The position numbers were made by a program, and so were the translations under genes. DNA of 47,106 bases from Thermovirgaceae bacterium (GTDB lineage: Bacteria > Synergistota > Synergistia > Synergistales > Thermovirgaceae), in NCBI GenBank assembly GCA_030656095.1, contig JAUSOU010000101.1, positions 1-47,106 on the forward strand, in the 5' to 3' direction. Under the pieces are notes generated by a model that saw only the letters and a list, made by a program, of their open reading frames with translations, ran no database searches and was not told the DNA's origin. Shown piece after piece: positions 18,081-27,069 of this stretch. Positions within the stretch are counted from its first letter, which is position 1. Every line of letters starts with the position of its first letter.

Positions 18081-19014
18081 CTCCGTAAACCTTGTTCACG
18101 ATGTAGCGGGGGCGTTTGCGTATCTCCTGGAAAATCCTCCCGATGTATTCGCCGGCAATTCCGACGCAGAACATCGTTACGCCCATCAGGAAAAAGTTGA
18201 TAGTCATTAAAGTGAAGAGCCCTTCGGCCTCGGGGCCGACGAAGATGCGCCTCAGAACCATGTATATCGTGAAGAGGAAGCTGAAGCCCGCCACGAAAAG
18301 CCCAAGCATCGTTACGGCCTGGAGCGGAAAGAGGGAAAAGCCGGTCATGAGGTCAAAATTCAGACGTATGAGCCGGAACAGGCTGTACTTTGAGGTCCCC
18401 TGCTCGCGCTCGGAGTGACCCACCTCGATCTCGATGGGGTTAAGCGCGAATCTCTGGGCCAGGGCGGGGATGAATGTCGTCGTCTCCGAGCATCCGTTGA
18501 TCAGTTCGATGATACGCCTGCTGTAGGCTCTGAGCATGCATCCGTAGTCGTTGAGGTTAAGTCCGGTTATCCTGTTGGTTATCCGGTTTACGATCTTCGA
18601 GGCGAACTTTCTGAAGAAGGGGTCCTTTCTCATCGAGCGGATCGTGCCGACGACATCGTGGCCCGAGTCTATCTCGGCCAGGAGCCGCGGAATCTCCTCC
18701 GGGGGGTTCTGGAGATCGGCGTCCATTGTCACGACGATACTACCCCGCGAAGACGAAAAACCGGCGGTGATGGCCATGTGTTGACCGAAATTCCCATTGA
18801 AGTCGACAACCCGTACCTTGCCGGGAAATTTGTCCACGCATTGTAGAAGCATCCCCAGAGAGCGGTCCCTGCTTCCATCGTTTACGAAGACCACCTCCCA
18901 GCTTCGACCGAGTGACTCCATCACGGGGAACAGCCTCTCAAAAAGAGCGGGGAGCGACTCCTCTTCGTTGTAGACCGGGATCACTACCGAAACGTCCACC
19001 AGAGTTTTTTCCAT
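18073..19014 (-). CDS. arnC: Undecaprenyl-phosphate 4-deoxy-4-formamido-L-arabinose transferase (ArnC-like GT2)
   Basis: SVVIPVYNEEESLP, VFVNDGSRDRSL, MDADLQNPPEEI, two C-terminal TM helices; start at internal ATG (MEKTLVDV). Confidence 0.85.
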   Translation of the reverse strand: MEKTLVDVSVVIPVYNEEESLPALFERLFPVMESLGRSWEVVFVNDGSRDRSLGMLLQCVDKFPGKVRVVDFNGNFGQHMAITAGFSSSRGSIVVTMDADLQNPPEEIPRLLAEIDSGHDVVGTIRSMRKDPFFRKFASKIVNRITNRITGLNLNDYGCMLRAYSRRIIELINGCSETTTFIPALAQRFALNPIEIEVGHSEREQGTSKYSLFRLIRLNFDLMTGFSLFPLQAVTMLGLFVAGFSFLFTIYMVLRRIFVGPEAEGLFTLMTINFFLMGVTMFCVGIAGEYIGRIFQEIRKRPRYIVNKVYGDE

Positions 19015-19024
19015 CAGATTCTCC

Positions 19025-20185
19025 TTAGCCGCAAATTTCCAGCACCGCTTCGACACCGTCCGCGATGTCGTCATCGGTCATGGCTGGGAACAGTGGGAGA
19101 GAGATAATGCGGCCGCTTACGTATTCAGCGTTCGGGAAATCGCCCCTCTTCCATCCATAGTTTTCAGAGAAATACGAAAAAAGATGTATTGCCTGGTAGT
19201 GCAGTGCTGTTCCGATGTTCTTCTCCCTCATTTTGCCCATGAATTCGTCACGGGACATTTCCAGCCGGTCTGTTTCGACGAGCGGGGTGAAGATGTGCCA
19301 GGAGTGAGTGTCTTTGGGGTCCGGCACCGGAGGCAGGGATAGCGTCTTGAGCCCTCCCAGCTTGCGGCGGTAGAGATCGACGATCTCCCGTCTTTTTGCG
19401 TTGAAGGCCTCCAGGTGCTTCAGCTGGTCGCTGCCTATGGCGGCCTGGATGTCAAGCATGTTGTATTTCAGTCCGGGGAAGAGGATGTCGTAGTGCGGGT
19501 TTCCCGTGACGGCGTAGCGGTTCCACGCCCCCTTGCTCATGCCGTGCTGGCGGAGAACCGAGACCTTCTCGGCAGCATCCTCGCACTCCGTGCAGACCAT
19601 TCCGCCCTCACCCGTTGTGATGTTCTTGGTCGGGTGAAAACTGAAGACCGCGGCGTGCCTCTCTCCAAGAGGGGCTCCGATGCGCCTTCCCCTAAAATCA
19701 GCCCCGAGGGCGTGGGCCGCGTCCTCGATGATGACAAGTCTGTGCCTTTTCGCTATTGCCTCTATGGCATCCATATCACACGGTCGTCCGGCAAAATGAA
19801 CGGGGATGATCGCCTTTGTTCTTGGCGTCACCGCCTTCTCAACAAGGGCCGGGTCGATATTCAGAGTGACGGGGTCTATGTCCGCAAGTACGGGCTTCGC
19901 TCCGACCCAGACGATCGTGTTGACAGTGGCCGCAAATGTCAACGGAGTGGTGATGACCTCGTCTCCCGGTCCTATCCCGAAGGCCAGAAGTGCAAGATGC
20001 AGCCCTGCGGTGGCGGAGTTGACGGCCAGAGAGTACGGTGAGCCGACGTACTCCCCGAAGGAGTTCTCGAAGCGCTGAGCCTTGGGCCCCGTTGTTATCC
20101 ACCCTGATCTTATCGAATCCACTACGTCCGCGATCGCTTCTTCGCTGACGTCAGGCTTCGCGAAGGGAAGAAATTCACTTCTCAT
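19025..20185 (-). CDS. arnB: UDP-4-amino-4-deoxy-L-arabinose aminotransferase (ArnB-like, PLP)
   Basis: DegT/DnrJ/EryC1 family: NSATAGLHLALLA, IIEDAAHALGA, FSFHPTKNITTGEGGM. Confidence 0.88.
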   Translation of the reverse strand: MRSEFLPFAKPDVSEEAIADVVDSIRSGWITTGPKAQRFENSFGEYVGSPYSLAVNSATAGLHLALLAFGIGPGDEVITTPLTFAATVNTIVWVGAKPVLADIDPVTLNIDPALVEKAVTPRTKAIIPVHFAGRPCDMDAIEAIAKRHRLVIIEDAAHALGADFRGRRIGAPLGERHAAVFSFHPTKNITTGEGGMVCTECEDAAEKVSVLRQHGMSKGAWNRYAVTGNPHYDILFPGLKYNMLDIQAAIGSDQLKHLEAFNAKRREIVDLYRRKLGGLKTLSLPPVPDPKDTHSWHIFTPLVETDRLEMSRDEFMGKMREKNIGTALHYQAIHLFSYFSENYGWKRGDFPNAEYVSGRIISLPLFPAMTDDDIADGVEAVLEICG

Positions 20186-21837
20186 TGGCTGGTCTCATCT
20201 CCCTTGTTGGTAACGACAACTTTTCCGGATTCCTTGATCAGAACGACTGGTCTGATGCCGTCGATCTCGAGAAAATCGAGAGGCTGCCCTTCGCGAAGGA
20301 CCAGCAGCACGCGCTCGCCGGATCTCCAGTATCTTTTGATGAATGCGGGTGTATCAGGAAACCAGTCTGACTGATCCCCCCGCTTAGAACCGAACTCAAG
20401 TTCGCCTTTCCAGTCTATCAGCACTATCCGGCGTTTCAGATAGAAGGGCAGCCCCTGGTCATACTCCCCGTACTGGGCGACGATGTCTCCCGGCAGGATA
20501 TGCTCACTCATTGCCGCCGAAACTTCCCGGACTGTCATTATCCGGTCGTAGAAGCCGAAGACATTCTTGAAAGTGGCGATGTTGAGAAATGCAAAGATGC
20601 AGAGGGTAAGTATCACTTTTCTGGACTCGCCCTTTGCGTAGAAGACCCAGGACATCACCACCAGGAGTATGAGAACAGCCGCGACAGGCGCCACGAAGGG
20701 CAGAAGCATCGTTCCGTATCTCTCGTCCAGGAATGGATAAGCCGCCAACGCGATCCCGAACGGCAAAAGCACCATGGTATTGAACAGCATTCCCATGAAC
20801 AGTCCACGGGACTTTCCGCTGTCCATGAGGTTATCCAGGAATGCCCCCGCAAGAATTGCGAGCGGCGGCATCACCGGGATGATGTATGGGATCAGTTTGG
20901 AACTGGACAGAGAGAAGAAAACGAATATGATGATGAACCAGAGCAGGAGGAATAGATTTGCCCTGTTCTGGTGAGTCTGCTTCGAAAAAGATGAGGGTAG
21001 CGATTTTCTGACGGCTCCTGGAATGAACCCGGTCCATGGGATGAAACCCGCGATCAATATGGGGATGAACCACCACCACGGCTCAAATCGCCCGTGCATC
21101 TTCGTTGTGTAGCGCAGGAAGTGCTCCTGGATGAAGAAGAATTGGAAAAAATCACGATTCTCAAGGCTCACCATGACGAACCAGGGGGTTCCGATCAGGA
21201 AGAAGAGCAGTATTCCAGGCAGGTAAAGTGCGTCGAGGATGACGCTCCACTTTCTGGTCAGGACGATCCACCAGAATGCAACTCCCGCCGGCAGAACGAT
21301 CCCTATAAGCCCCTTCGTGAGAGTAGCAAGGGCCATTCCGGCGAAAAAGAGCAGGAAGAATCTCCTGTCCCTTCGCTGCCCCATCCAGAAGCCTGCCAGA
21401 GACAGCGTAATGAAAAAGGCCAGGGGCATGTCGGTGATGTTGATCTGGCCTATGGCAAAATACACAAGTGAGGTTGCCAGAATCCATGCGGATAAAAATG
21501 CAGAACGGGGTCCGTTCATCTTGTTGGCAAGCCAGTAGGTGACGAAGACTCCTCCGAGGGCCAGGACCGCAGGCCAGAAGCGCGCGGCGAACTCGTTCTG
21601 CCCCAGCAATTTGAATGAGAACGCCGTCAGCCAGTAGTGGAGCACCGGCTTTTCGAAATAGGCCACGTAGTTGAGGCGCGGAGTGAGATAATCTCCGCTC
21701 TCTATCATCTCCCGGGGGATCTCCGAATAGCGCCCCTCGTCGGGATCGAGAAGGCCATGGTTCCCCAGCGCCACCAGGTAGAGGATCGTTGTAAGTACCA
21801 GAAGGAACAGAATATTCTTTTTGTGGGAAGAAAACAA
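20182..21837 (-). CDS. arnT: 4-amino-4-deoxy-L-arabinose lipid A transferase (ArnT-like, PMT family)
   Basis: LLDPDEGRYSEIPREMIESGDYLTPRLNYVAYFEKPVLHYW; multi-TM; proposed TTG start at 21837 with ggagg 8 nt upstream. Confidence 0.85.
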   Translation of the reverse strand: MFSSHKKNILFLLVLTTILYLVALGNHGLLDPDEGRYSEIPREMIESGDYLTPRLNYVAYFEKPVLHYWLTAFSFKLLGQNEFAARFWPAVLALGGVFVTYWLANKMNGPRSAFLSAWILATSLVYFAIGQINITDMPLAFFITLSLAGFWMGQRRDRRFFLLFFAGMALATLTKGLIGIVLPAGVAFWWIVLTRKWSVILDALYLPGILLFFLIGTPWFVMVSLENRDFFQFFFIQEHFLRYTTKMHGRFEPWWWFIPILIAGFIPWTGFIPGAVRKSLPSSFSKQTHQNRANLFLLLWFIIIFVFFSLSSSKLIPYIIPVMPPLAILAGAFLDNLMDSGKSRGLFMGMLFNTMVLLPFGIALAAYPFLDERYGTMLLPFVAPVAAVLILLVVMSWVFYAKGESRKVILTLCIFAFLNIATFKNVFGFYDRIMTVREVSAAMSEHILPGDIVAQYGEYDQGLPFYLKRRIVLIDWKGELEFGSKRGDQSDWFPDTPAFIKRYWRSGERVLLVLREGQPLDFLEIDGIRPVVLIKESGKVVVTNKGDETSQ

Positions 21838-21951
21838 AGGAATAGCCTCCAGAAAAAAGATAATTGTCTGCCCGGGAGTATAAAGGGCCCAAACTTGGAT
21901 TATTATAGCGGTATTGTTCCGATTTTTCCCATCGCACGGGAGGTGCGCTTC

Positions 21952-22317
21952 ATGGACAGACTGGGGATGCTCATGATTCTTGGCTCGGCTCTCTTCAACG
22001 CCGCGGCCAGCAGCATGATGAAGACAGGCTTCGGGCACCAGCACGACCTTTTGGAGAGAGGCTTCATCGGCGCTGTCTCCAGGATCGTTACGAATCCGTG
22101 GGCTGTTGCCGGGGTCTTCTGTTTCGGCATCTCGTTCATCTTCATGAGCGCCGCTCTGACCCGGGTCGATCTTTCGGTGGCCTATCCGGTGATGTCGGGG
22201 CTTGTATTTGTGCTGGTGCTTGGAGTGTCCGTCTTTTTCTTCTCCGAGCAGATCACACTCATGCGCCTGATGGGCGTCTTCCTGATACTATCGGGAGTGT
22301 TGGCGATAAGCAGGTAG
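21952..22317 (+). CDS. EmrE/SMR-like small membrane protein (ArnE-like flippase subunit)
   Basis: ~122 aa, four hydrophobic helices; DLSVAYPVMSGLVFVLV; ggaggt RBS before ATG 21952; sits inside the arn cluster. Confidence 0.75.
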   Translation: MDRLGMLMILGSALFNAAASSMMKTGFGHQHDLLERGFIGAVSRIVTNPWAVAGVFCFGISFIFMSAALTRVDLSVAYPVMSGLVFVLVLGVSVFFFSEQITLMRLMGVFLILSGVLAISR

Positions 22318-22320
22318 AAA

Positions 22321-22354
22321 AACAAGGAAACAGGAAACAGGAAACAGGAAAACC
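22321..22354 (+). repeat. Heptad array, CAGGAAA variant, left arm
   Basis: aacaaggaaacaggaaacaggaaacaggaaaacc directly after the stop. Confidence 0.85.
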
Positions 22355-22400
22355 CCAATCCAGTGGCAGATTACAGGTAGGGGTCGGCATTAAGGTTTTC

Positions 22401-22436
22401 TGACGCCTGATGCCTGTCTCCTGCCTCCTGGTTTTC
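22401..22436 (-). repeat. Heptad array, CAGGAGA family, right arm (inverted)
   Basis: tgacgcctgatgcctgtctcctgcctcctggttttc. Confidence 0.75.
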
Positions 22437-22450
22437 TTAGGAGGATTCTT

Positions 22451-23779
22451 ATGCGCGTCTGTATGATAGGTACAGGGTACGTAGGTCTGGTGACGGGAGC
22501 ATGCCTTGCCGAGAACGGAAACGACGTCTGGTGCGTTGACGTCGACGAAACAAAGATAGCGGGCCTCAAGGAAGGCAGGATCCCCATCTACGAGCCGGGG
22601 CTCGAGGACATCGTCCGCAGGAACGTGGCGCAAAACCGGCTTCGCTTCACTACCGACCTAAAGGAGGGCCTTGCCGATAGCCTCTTCGTCTTCATAGCAG
22701 TCGGAACCCCGCCGATGGGTGACGGTTCGGCCGATCTTGGCTACGTCTACGAGGCTGCCTCCCAGGTCGGAACCCTCATGGACGGATACAAGATAGTAGT
22801 CGCCAAATCAACGATCCCCGTTGGAACGACCGCAAGGGTCCAGGAGATCATCCGCGAAAAACTGGAGGAAAGAAAAAAAAGTGACATTGATTTCGATGTC
22901 GCGTTCTGCCCCGAATTCCTCAAGGAAGGAGCCGCCGTGGAGGACTGCCTCCGCCCCGACCGTATCGTAATAGGGACCGGGAACGAGAGGACCGCCGAGT
23001 TTCTCAAGGAACTCTTCGCCCCCTTCGTAATGAAGGAGAACCGATTCTACACCATGTCCATACCATCGGCAGAGATGACCAAATACGCCTCCAACGCGAT
23101 GCTTGCTACAAGGATCAGTTTTATGAACGAACTCTCCCGCCTCTGCGAGAAGGTCGGAGCGGATATCGATCAGGTGAGGGTGGGGATGGGTACCGACAGC
23201 AGGATAGGCTCCTCGTTCCTCTACGCCGGTCTCGGTTACGGCGGCTCATGCTTCCCCAAGGATGTGCAGGCCCTGATACACTGCGCATCTTCAAATGGGG
23301 TGGACCTCTCGATCCTGAAGGCGGTGGAGGAGGCCAATAGGGAACAGAGGCGGCTCTTTATCGAAAAAATAATCGGTCACTTCGGAGATGATCTTTCAGG
23401 AAAGGCCTTCGCACTCTGGGGTATGAGCTTCAAACCTCAAACCGACGACATGCGGGAGGCCCCGGCGCTTACCATTGCCGAGGCCCTTCTCTCGCGGGGC
23501 GCCGTCATAAGGGCGTTCGACCCGGTGGCCATGGAGAAGGCCCGGGAGATGCTCCCCGGAGACGGTTCGGTCATATTCTGCGACGATGCTTACGATGCCC
23601 TGGAGGGTACCGAGGCGCTCGTGCTTGTGACGGAGTGGCCCCAGTTCCGGAGGCCGGACTGGGATCGCATCAGGGAACTCATGAAACCGTCCGCCGCCGT
23701 CTTCGACGGTCGCAACCAGCTCTCTCCGTCCCGCGTCCGCGCCCTCGGGTTCGCATATTACGGGATAGGAAGAGCGTGA
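22451..23779 (+). CDS. ugd: UDP-glucose 6-dehydrogenase
   Basis: MRVCMIGTGYVGLVTGACLAENG, VAKSTIPVGT, NPEFLKEG-like CPEFLKEGAAVEDC, GYGGSCFPKDVQAL. Confidence 0.95.
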   Translation: MRVCMIGTGYVGLVTGACLAENGNDVWCVDVDETKIAGLKEGRIPIYEPGLEDIVRRNVAQNRLRFTTDLKEGLADSLFVFIAVGTPPMGDGSADLGYVYEAASQVGTLMDGYKIVVAKSTIPVGTTARVQEIIREKLEERKKSDIDFDVAFCPEFLKEGAAVEDCLRPDRIVIGTGNERTAEFLKELFAPFVMKENRFYTMSIPSAEMTKYASNAMLATRISFMNELSRLCEKVGADIDQVRVGMGTDSRIGSSFLYAGLGYGGSCFPKDVQALIHCASSNGVDLSILKAVEEANREQRRLFIEKIIGHFGDDLSGKAFALWGMSFKPQTDDMREAPALTIAEALLSRGAVIRAFDPVAMEKAREMLPGDGSVIFCDDAYDALEGTEALVLVTEWPQFRRPDWDRIRELMKPSAAVFDGRNQLSPSRVRALGFAYYGIGRA

Positions 23780-23789
23780 TTCGAAAGAA

Positions 23790-23820
23790 CGTAACTCGTA
23801 ACTGGTGACTCGTGACTCGA
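23790..23820 (+). repeat. Heptad array, left arm
   Basis: cgtaactcgtaactggtgactcgtgactcga. Confidence 0.9.
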
Positions 23821-23860
23821 AAAAGCAAAACCCCGAAGCCGAAATAAAAAACTTGCCAAC

Positions 23861-23901
23861 AAAGACAGGGCCGGAGTGTGCAATGCCCCGGCCCTGTCTT
23901 T
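23861..23901. terminator. Bidirectional terminator inside a heptad element, between convergent genes
   Basis: aaagacagggccggagtgtgcaatgccccggccctgtcttt. Confidence 0.85.
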
Positions 23902-23928
23902 AGTGATTGCTTTTGTTTTTGATTTTTT

Positions 23929-23959
23929 CGAGTCACGCGTTACGAGTCACGCGTGACGC
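23929..23959 (-). repeat. Heptad array, right arm
   Basis: cgagtcacgcgttacgagtcacgcgtgacgc, 2 bp from the citF-like stop. Confidence 0.9.
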
Positions 23960-23961
23960 TC

Positions 23962-25512
23962 TTATTTCTTCTTCAGCTGCCTCACTACATCAATAACGGT
24001 TCCGTCGCGGTACTCGACGACACCGATGATCCTCTCTTCCGTTTCAACCGGGGACATCTTTCCTGTGAGCCCTTCAGCTTTTTCGATGAGTTCGTCCATA
24101 GTGACAAGCGGGATGTTTCCGGCCTCTTTGGCCGCGTCGATGAGGTCCTGCCGTCTGGGGTTGATGGCAACTCCGAACTCAGTGACAACGGCGTCAACTA
24201 CCTCGCCCGGCGTGGTGACTGTGTAGACTGAATCCACGGCGCAGGGGATCCGGCCGCGCAGCAGGGGAGTGGTTATGATCGTCAGCTGAGCTCCGGCCGC
24301 GGTGTCCTGGTGACCGCCGATCCCGTGCAGCAGGGCGCCGTCCGCCTCGGTGTTGACGTTGGCGTTGAAGTTCCGGTCCACTTCCGTTGCTCCGAGGACC
24401 ACGGTGTCGAGCATATTGACGGCGCATCCGGCGTTCCAGGGGTTGGCGTACCAATCGGCCGATATCTCTATGTGGTTGGGATTCTCGCCGATGGACTTGA
24501 CTGCGGCCAGGTCGAAAGACTGGACATCCATCAGCCGCTCGAAGAGACCTTCCTTCATCATGTCGACGAAGAACTCTGTGATGCCTCCCAGTCCGAAACT
24601 CCCCTTGATGCCCCTCTCGCGCATTGCGTCCCTTACGTAAGCCGCTACGGCAAGGGAGATGCCGCCTGCCCCCGTCTGGAAGGAGATCCCGTCCTTGAAA
24701 TACTGGCTGGATTCGATCAGTCTGGCAGCGTTTCTTGCGATCAGAAGCCTCATGGGATCCCTGGTTACGCGGGTGGTACCGCTTACGATTCCCGCCGGGT
24801 CCCCGATCGATTCGACCGTAACGACGTAATCGACGAAATACTGCGGAATATGGATGTTGGAAGCGGGGAACGGCGCCAGGTTGTCGGTGATCGCCACGAC
24901 GCACTCGGCGTACTCCGCGTCGGAATGGGCGTAACCAAGCGAACCGCAGGCGGATTTTCCGACAGCGCCGGAGAGGTTCCCGTACCTGTCGGATGTCGGG
25001 GCCGCGATAAAGGCAACATCTATAACAATATTCCCGCTTGTAACCGCGCGGGGGCGACCGCCGTGGCTTCGCAGGACCACCGGGACTTCCATGCCGCCCT
25101 CGGAGGCCAGCTGTCCGATCGGCCCGTTGACTGATCCCTGTATCTGGCGGATCACTCCGCTCTTGATGTGTTTGGTAAGGTGTTTGTGAACCCCGAAGAG
25201 AGCGGTGGGGAATAAGACGAGGTCGCGGATCCCCATCTCCGCGCATGCGTCCATAACGGCATTTACCACGAAGTCGCCGTTGCGGAGGTGGTGGTGGAAA
25301 GAGACTGTCATCCCGCTTTTGAGGCCGGAAGCGCTTATCGCGGCCTTGATGTCGGGGAGAGTCTTGTCAGTTTTGTTGTTGAATGATGCTCTGTTTTTTT
25401 TGCCGTAACGGTTCCCCTCGGGGATCCTCTTGTCGTGCCCCTCGAAGTGCTTTACATCGCCGTACCCCGGGATGGAGTCGGGGATATTGCGCCCCGCGGT
25501 GTTGATAGTCAT
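23962..25512 (-). CDS. citF: Citrate lyase alpha subunit family (CoA transferase component)
   Basis: 516 aa, GMTVSFHHHLRNGD, GGHQDTAAGAQLTII, NVNTEADG; third member of a citDEF set. Confidence 0.88.
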   Translation of the reverse strand: MTINTAGRNIPDSIPGYGDVKHFEGHDKRIPEGNRYGKKNRASFNNKTDKTLPDIKAAISASGLKSGMTVSFHHHLRNGDFVVNAVMDACAEMGIRDLVLFPTALFGVHKHLTKHIKSGVIRQIQGSVNGPIGQLASEGGMEVPVVLRSHGGRPRAVTSGNIVIDVAFIAAPTSDRYGNLSGAVGKSACGSLGYAHSDAEYAECVVAITDNLAPFPASNIHIPQYFVDYVVTVESIGDPAGIVSGTTRVTRDPMRLLIARNAARLIESSQYFKDGISFQTGAGGISLAVAAYVRDAMRERGIKGSFGLGGITEFFVDMMKEGLFERLMDVQSFDLAAVKSIGENPNHIEISADWYANPWNAGCAVNMLDTVVLGATEVDRNFNANVNTEADGALLHGIGGHQDTAAGAQLTIITTPLLRGRIPCAVDSVYTVTTPGEVVDAVVTEFGVAINPRRQDLIDAAKEAGNIPLVTMDELIEKAEGLTGKMSPVETEERIIGVVEYRDGTVIDVVRQLKKK

Positions 25513-26390
25513 TATTTTTCACCTCCGGACTTCAGGCCCGCCCGCTGCAAAGTAAATTCCGCACGTTTTACGACCGGTCTGTCGACCATCCTGCCGTCGA
25601 CCTGAACGGCTCCAAGCCCCTTAGCGGCGGCCTCGGCGGCGGCTTCGACTATACGCTTCGCCTGCTCTATCTCCTTCGCCGTGGGAGTGAAGACATCGTG
25701 GATTATGGGTATCTGGTTGGGGTGAATGACGCTCTTGCCCTGGAAGCCAAGCTGTTTGACCCACTCGGTCTCCCGCCTCAAGCCGGCATCGTTGGTGATG
25801 TCGGCATATACCGTGTCCAGAGCATCGACCCCGGCTGCGTGGGCGGCCAAAACAACTATTCTGCGGGGGCCGATAAGCTCCTCGCTGTTTTCCGAACGCG
25901 TCGTCTTTAGATCTGCCCTGAGATCCTCACCCCCGGGACATATTGCCGCGACGCGCTTGGAGGCGGTCGCTATCTCGTAGGAGCGCCAGATGCCGAGGGC
26001 GGTCTCGAGAAGACAGAATATAAGCGTTTTTCCAACGGGGATCCCGGCCTTGCTCTCGATCTCCGAGAGAGCCTCGCCCATCAGGGCTACGTCCTTCGGG
26101 TTTTCCACCTTGGGTATGCGGATTCCGTCGATTCCGCAGGGGACTACGGTCTCGATATCGGTTCTCCACAGGTCCGTGTCCATGGCGTTGATCCTGACAG
26201 TAACCTCGCAATCGCCGAAATCGCCCCTGGTGAGGACATCCCTGACGAGAATTCGCGCCGCGTCTTTTTCGCTCATCGCAACGGCGTCCTCAAGGTCCAG
26301 AATGACGCCGTCCGGGCCGAAAAGGTGCCCCCTGAGAAGCATGTTGGGGTTGTTGCCGGGAAGATACAGCTTTGTCCTTCGCAGCTTCAT
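25512..26390 (-). CDS. citE: Citrate lyase beta subunit family (HpcH/HpaI aldolase fold)
   Basis: RTKLYLPGNNPNML, DGVILDLEDAV, VRINAMDTDLW, QGKSVIHPNQI. Confidence 0.9.
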   Translation of the reverse strand: MKLRRTKLYLPGNNPNMLLRGHLFGPDGVILDLEDAVAMSEKDAARILVRDVLTRGDFGDCEVTVRINAMDTDLWRTDIETVVPCGIDGIRIPKVENPKDVALMGEALSEIESKAGIPVGKTLIFCLLETALGIWRSYEIATASKRVAAICPGGEDLRADLKTTRSENSEELIGPRRIVVLAAHAAGVDALDTVYADITNDAGLRRETEWVKQLGFQGKSVIHPNQIPIIHDVFTPTAKEIEQAKRIVEAAAEAAAKGLGAVQVDGRMVDRPVVKRAEFTLQRAGLKSGGEK

Positions 26391-26659
26391 CTGGCATCTC
26401 CCCCCAAAAGCCTTGTAGCGGCCGCCTCAACCCGTGCCCTCAGCACGAGATCGCCCGCGCCGTTGTCCTGGACGGAAACCGAAATATCGAGGACGCCCAT
26501 CTTTTTGAGGGTGTCCTTGGTGCTGCTTACGATCGCCTCGCCGAAGCGGGCGACGCTTGCTCCCTCCATCGAAACGGTAATGCCCCGTCCCTTTTCGGAT
26601 TCGCTTACGGTGACGATACAGTCCATCGATTCAAGGGTCCCTGCCTGGGCAGTCTGCAT
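26387..26659 (-). CDS. citD: Citrate lyase acyl carrier protein (gamma) family
   Basis: 90 aa; AGTLESMD with Ser at the prosthetic-group attachment site; overlaps citE start. Confidence 0.88.
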   Translation of the reverse strand: MQTAQAGTLESMDCIVTVSESEKGRGITVSMEGASVARFGEAIVSSTKDTLKKMGVLDISVSVQDNGAGDLVLRARVEAAATRLLGGDAR

Positions 26660-26688
26660 ATGGATACCTCCCTGCGGAACTCGAAAAA

Positions 26689-26720
26689 CGTAACTCGTGA
26701 CTCGAGACTCGTTACTCGTA
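26689..26720 (+). repeat. Heptad array, left arm
   Basis: cgtaactcgtgactcgagactcgttactcgta. Confidence 0.88.
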
Positions 26721-26771
26721 AAATCAAAGGCAAAATCCGAAAAGGGCTCCTGGTTTATAGTTTCTGCTCTT

Positions 26772-26806
26772 GCGAGTTACCAGTTACGGGTCACGAGTTA
26801 CGGGTC
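26772..26806 (-). repeat. Heptad array, right arm
   Basis: gcgagttaccagttacgggtcacgagttacgggtc. Confidence 0.88.
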
Positions 26807-26869
26807 CTAAAAATCCGGAGCCCACCCGAAGGTGAGCCCCGGGCTCAGAGCCTGTTTCCCTGTTTCCAA

Positions 26870-26992
26870 TTGTCATCCCGAGGTTCCTGAAGGGAACAGA
26901 GGCGGAACGCCCGCCCACCGGCGGGGATCTGGTTTAAATTATTCCTGGTAAAAAACGAGATTCCTCCCCGCTGGGCGGGTTCGGAATGACAA
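26870..26992. repeat. Long imperfect palindromic intergenic repeat (TTGTCATCCCGAGG...TTCGGAATGACAA)
   Basis: Termini ttgtcatcccgagg / ggttcggaatgacaa are inverted copies; internal cgcccaccggcgggg hairpin. Confidence 0.7.
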
Positions 26993-27028
26993 ACAAAGGG
27001 TTGCATGTATCCTTGCCTTTCTGCCTTT

Positions 27029-27069
27029 CCTGTCTCCTGCCGCCTGTTGCCTGTCTCCCTGTTCCTGTA
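27029..27069 (-). repeat. Heptad array, CAGGAGA family, abutting a stop codon
   Basis: cctgtctcctgccgcctgttgcctgtctccctgttcctgta next to the minus-strand TAG at 27070-27072. Confidence 0.8.

Noticed and set aside
21838-22044. Upstream part of the ArnT ORF (to the Met at 22044)
   Set aside because: Overlaps the divergent ArnE-like gene; a TTG with a good RBS at 21837 better fits the mature N-terminus.
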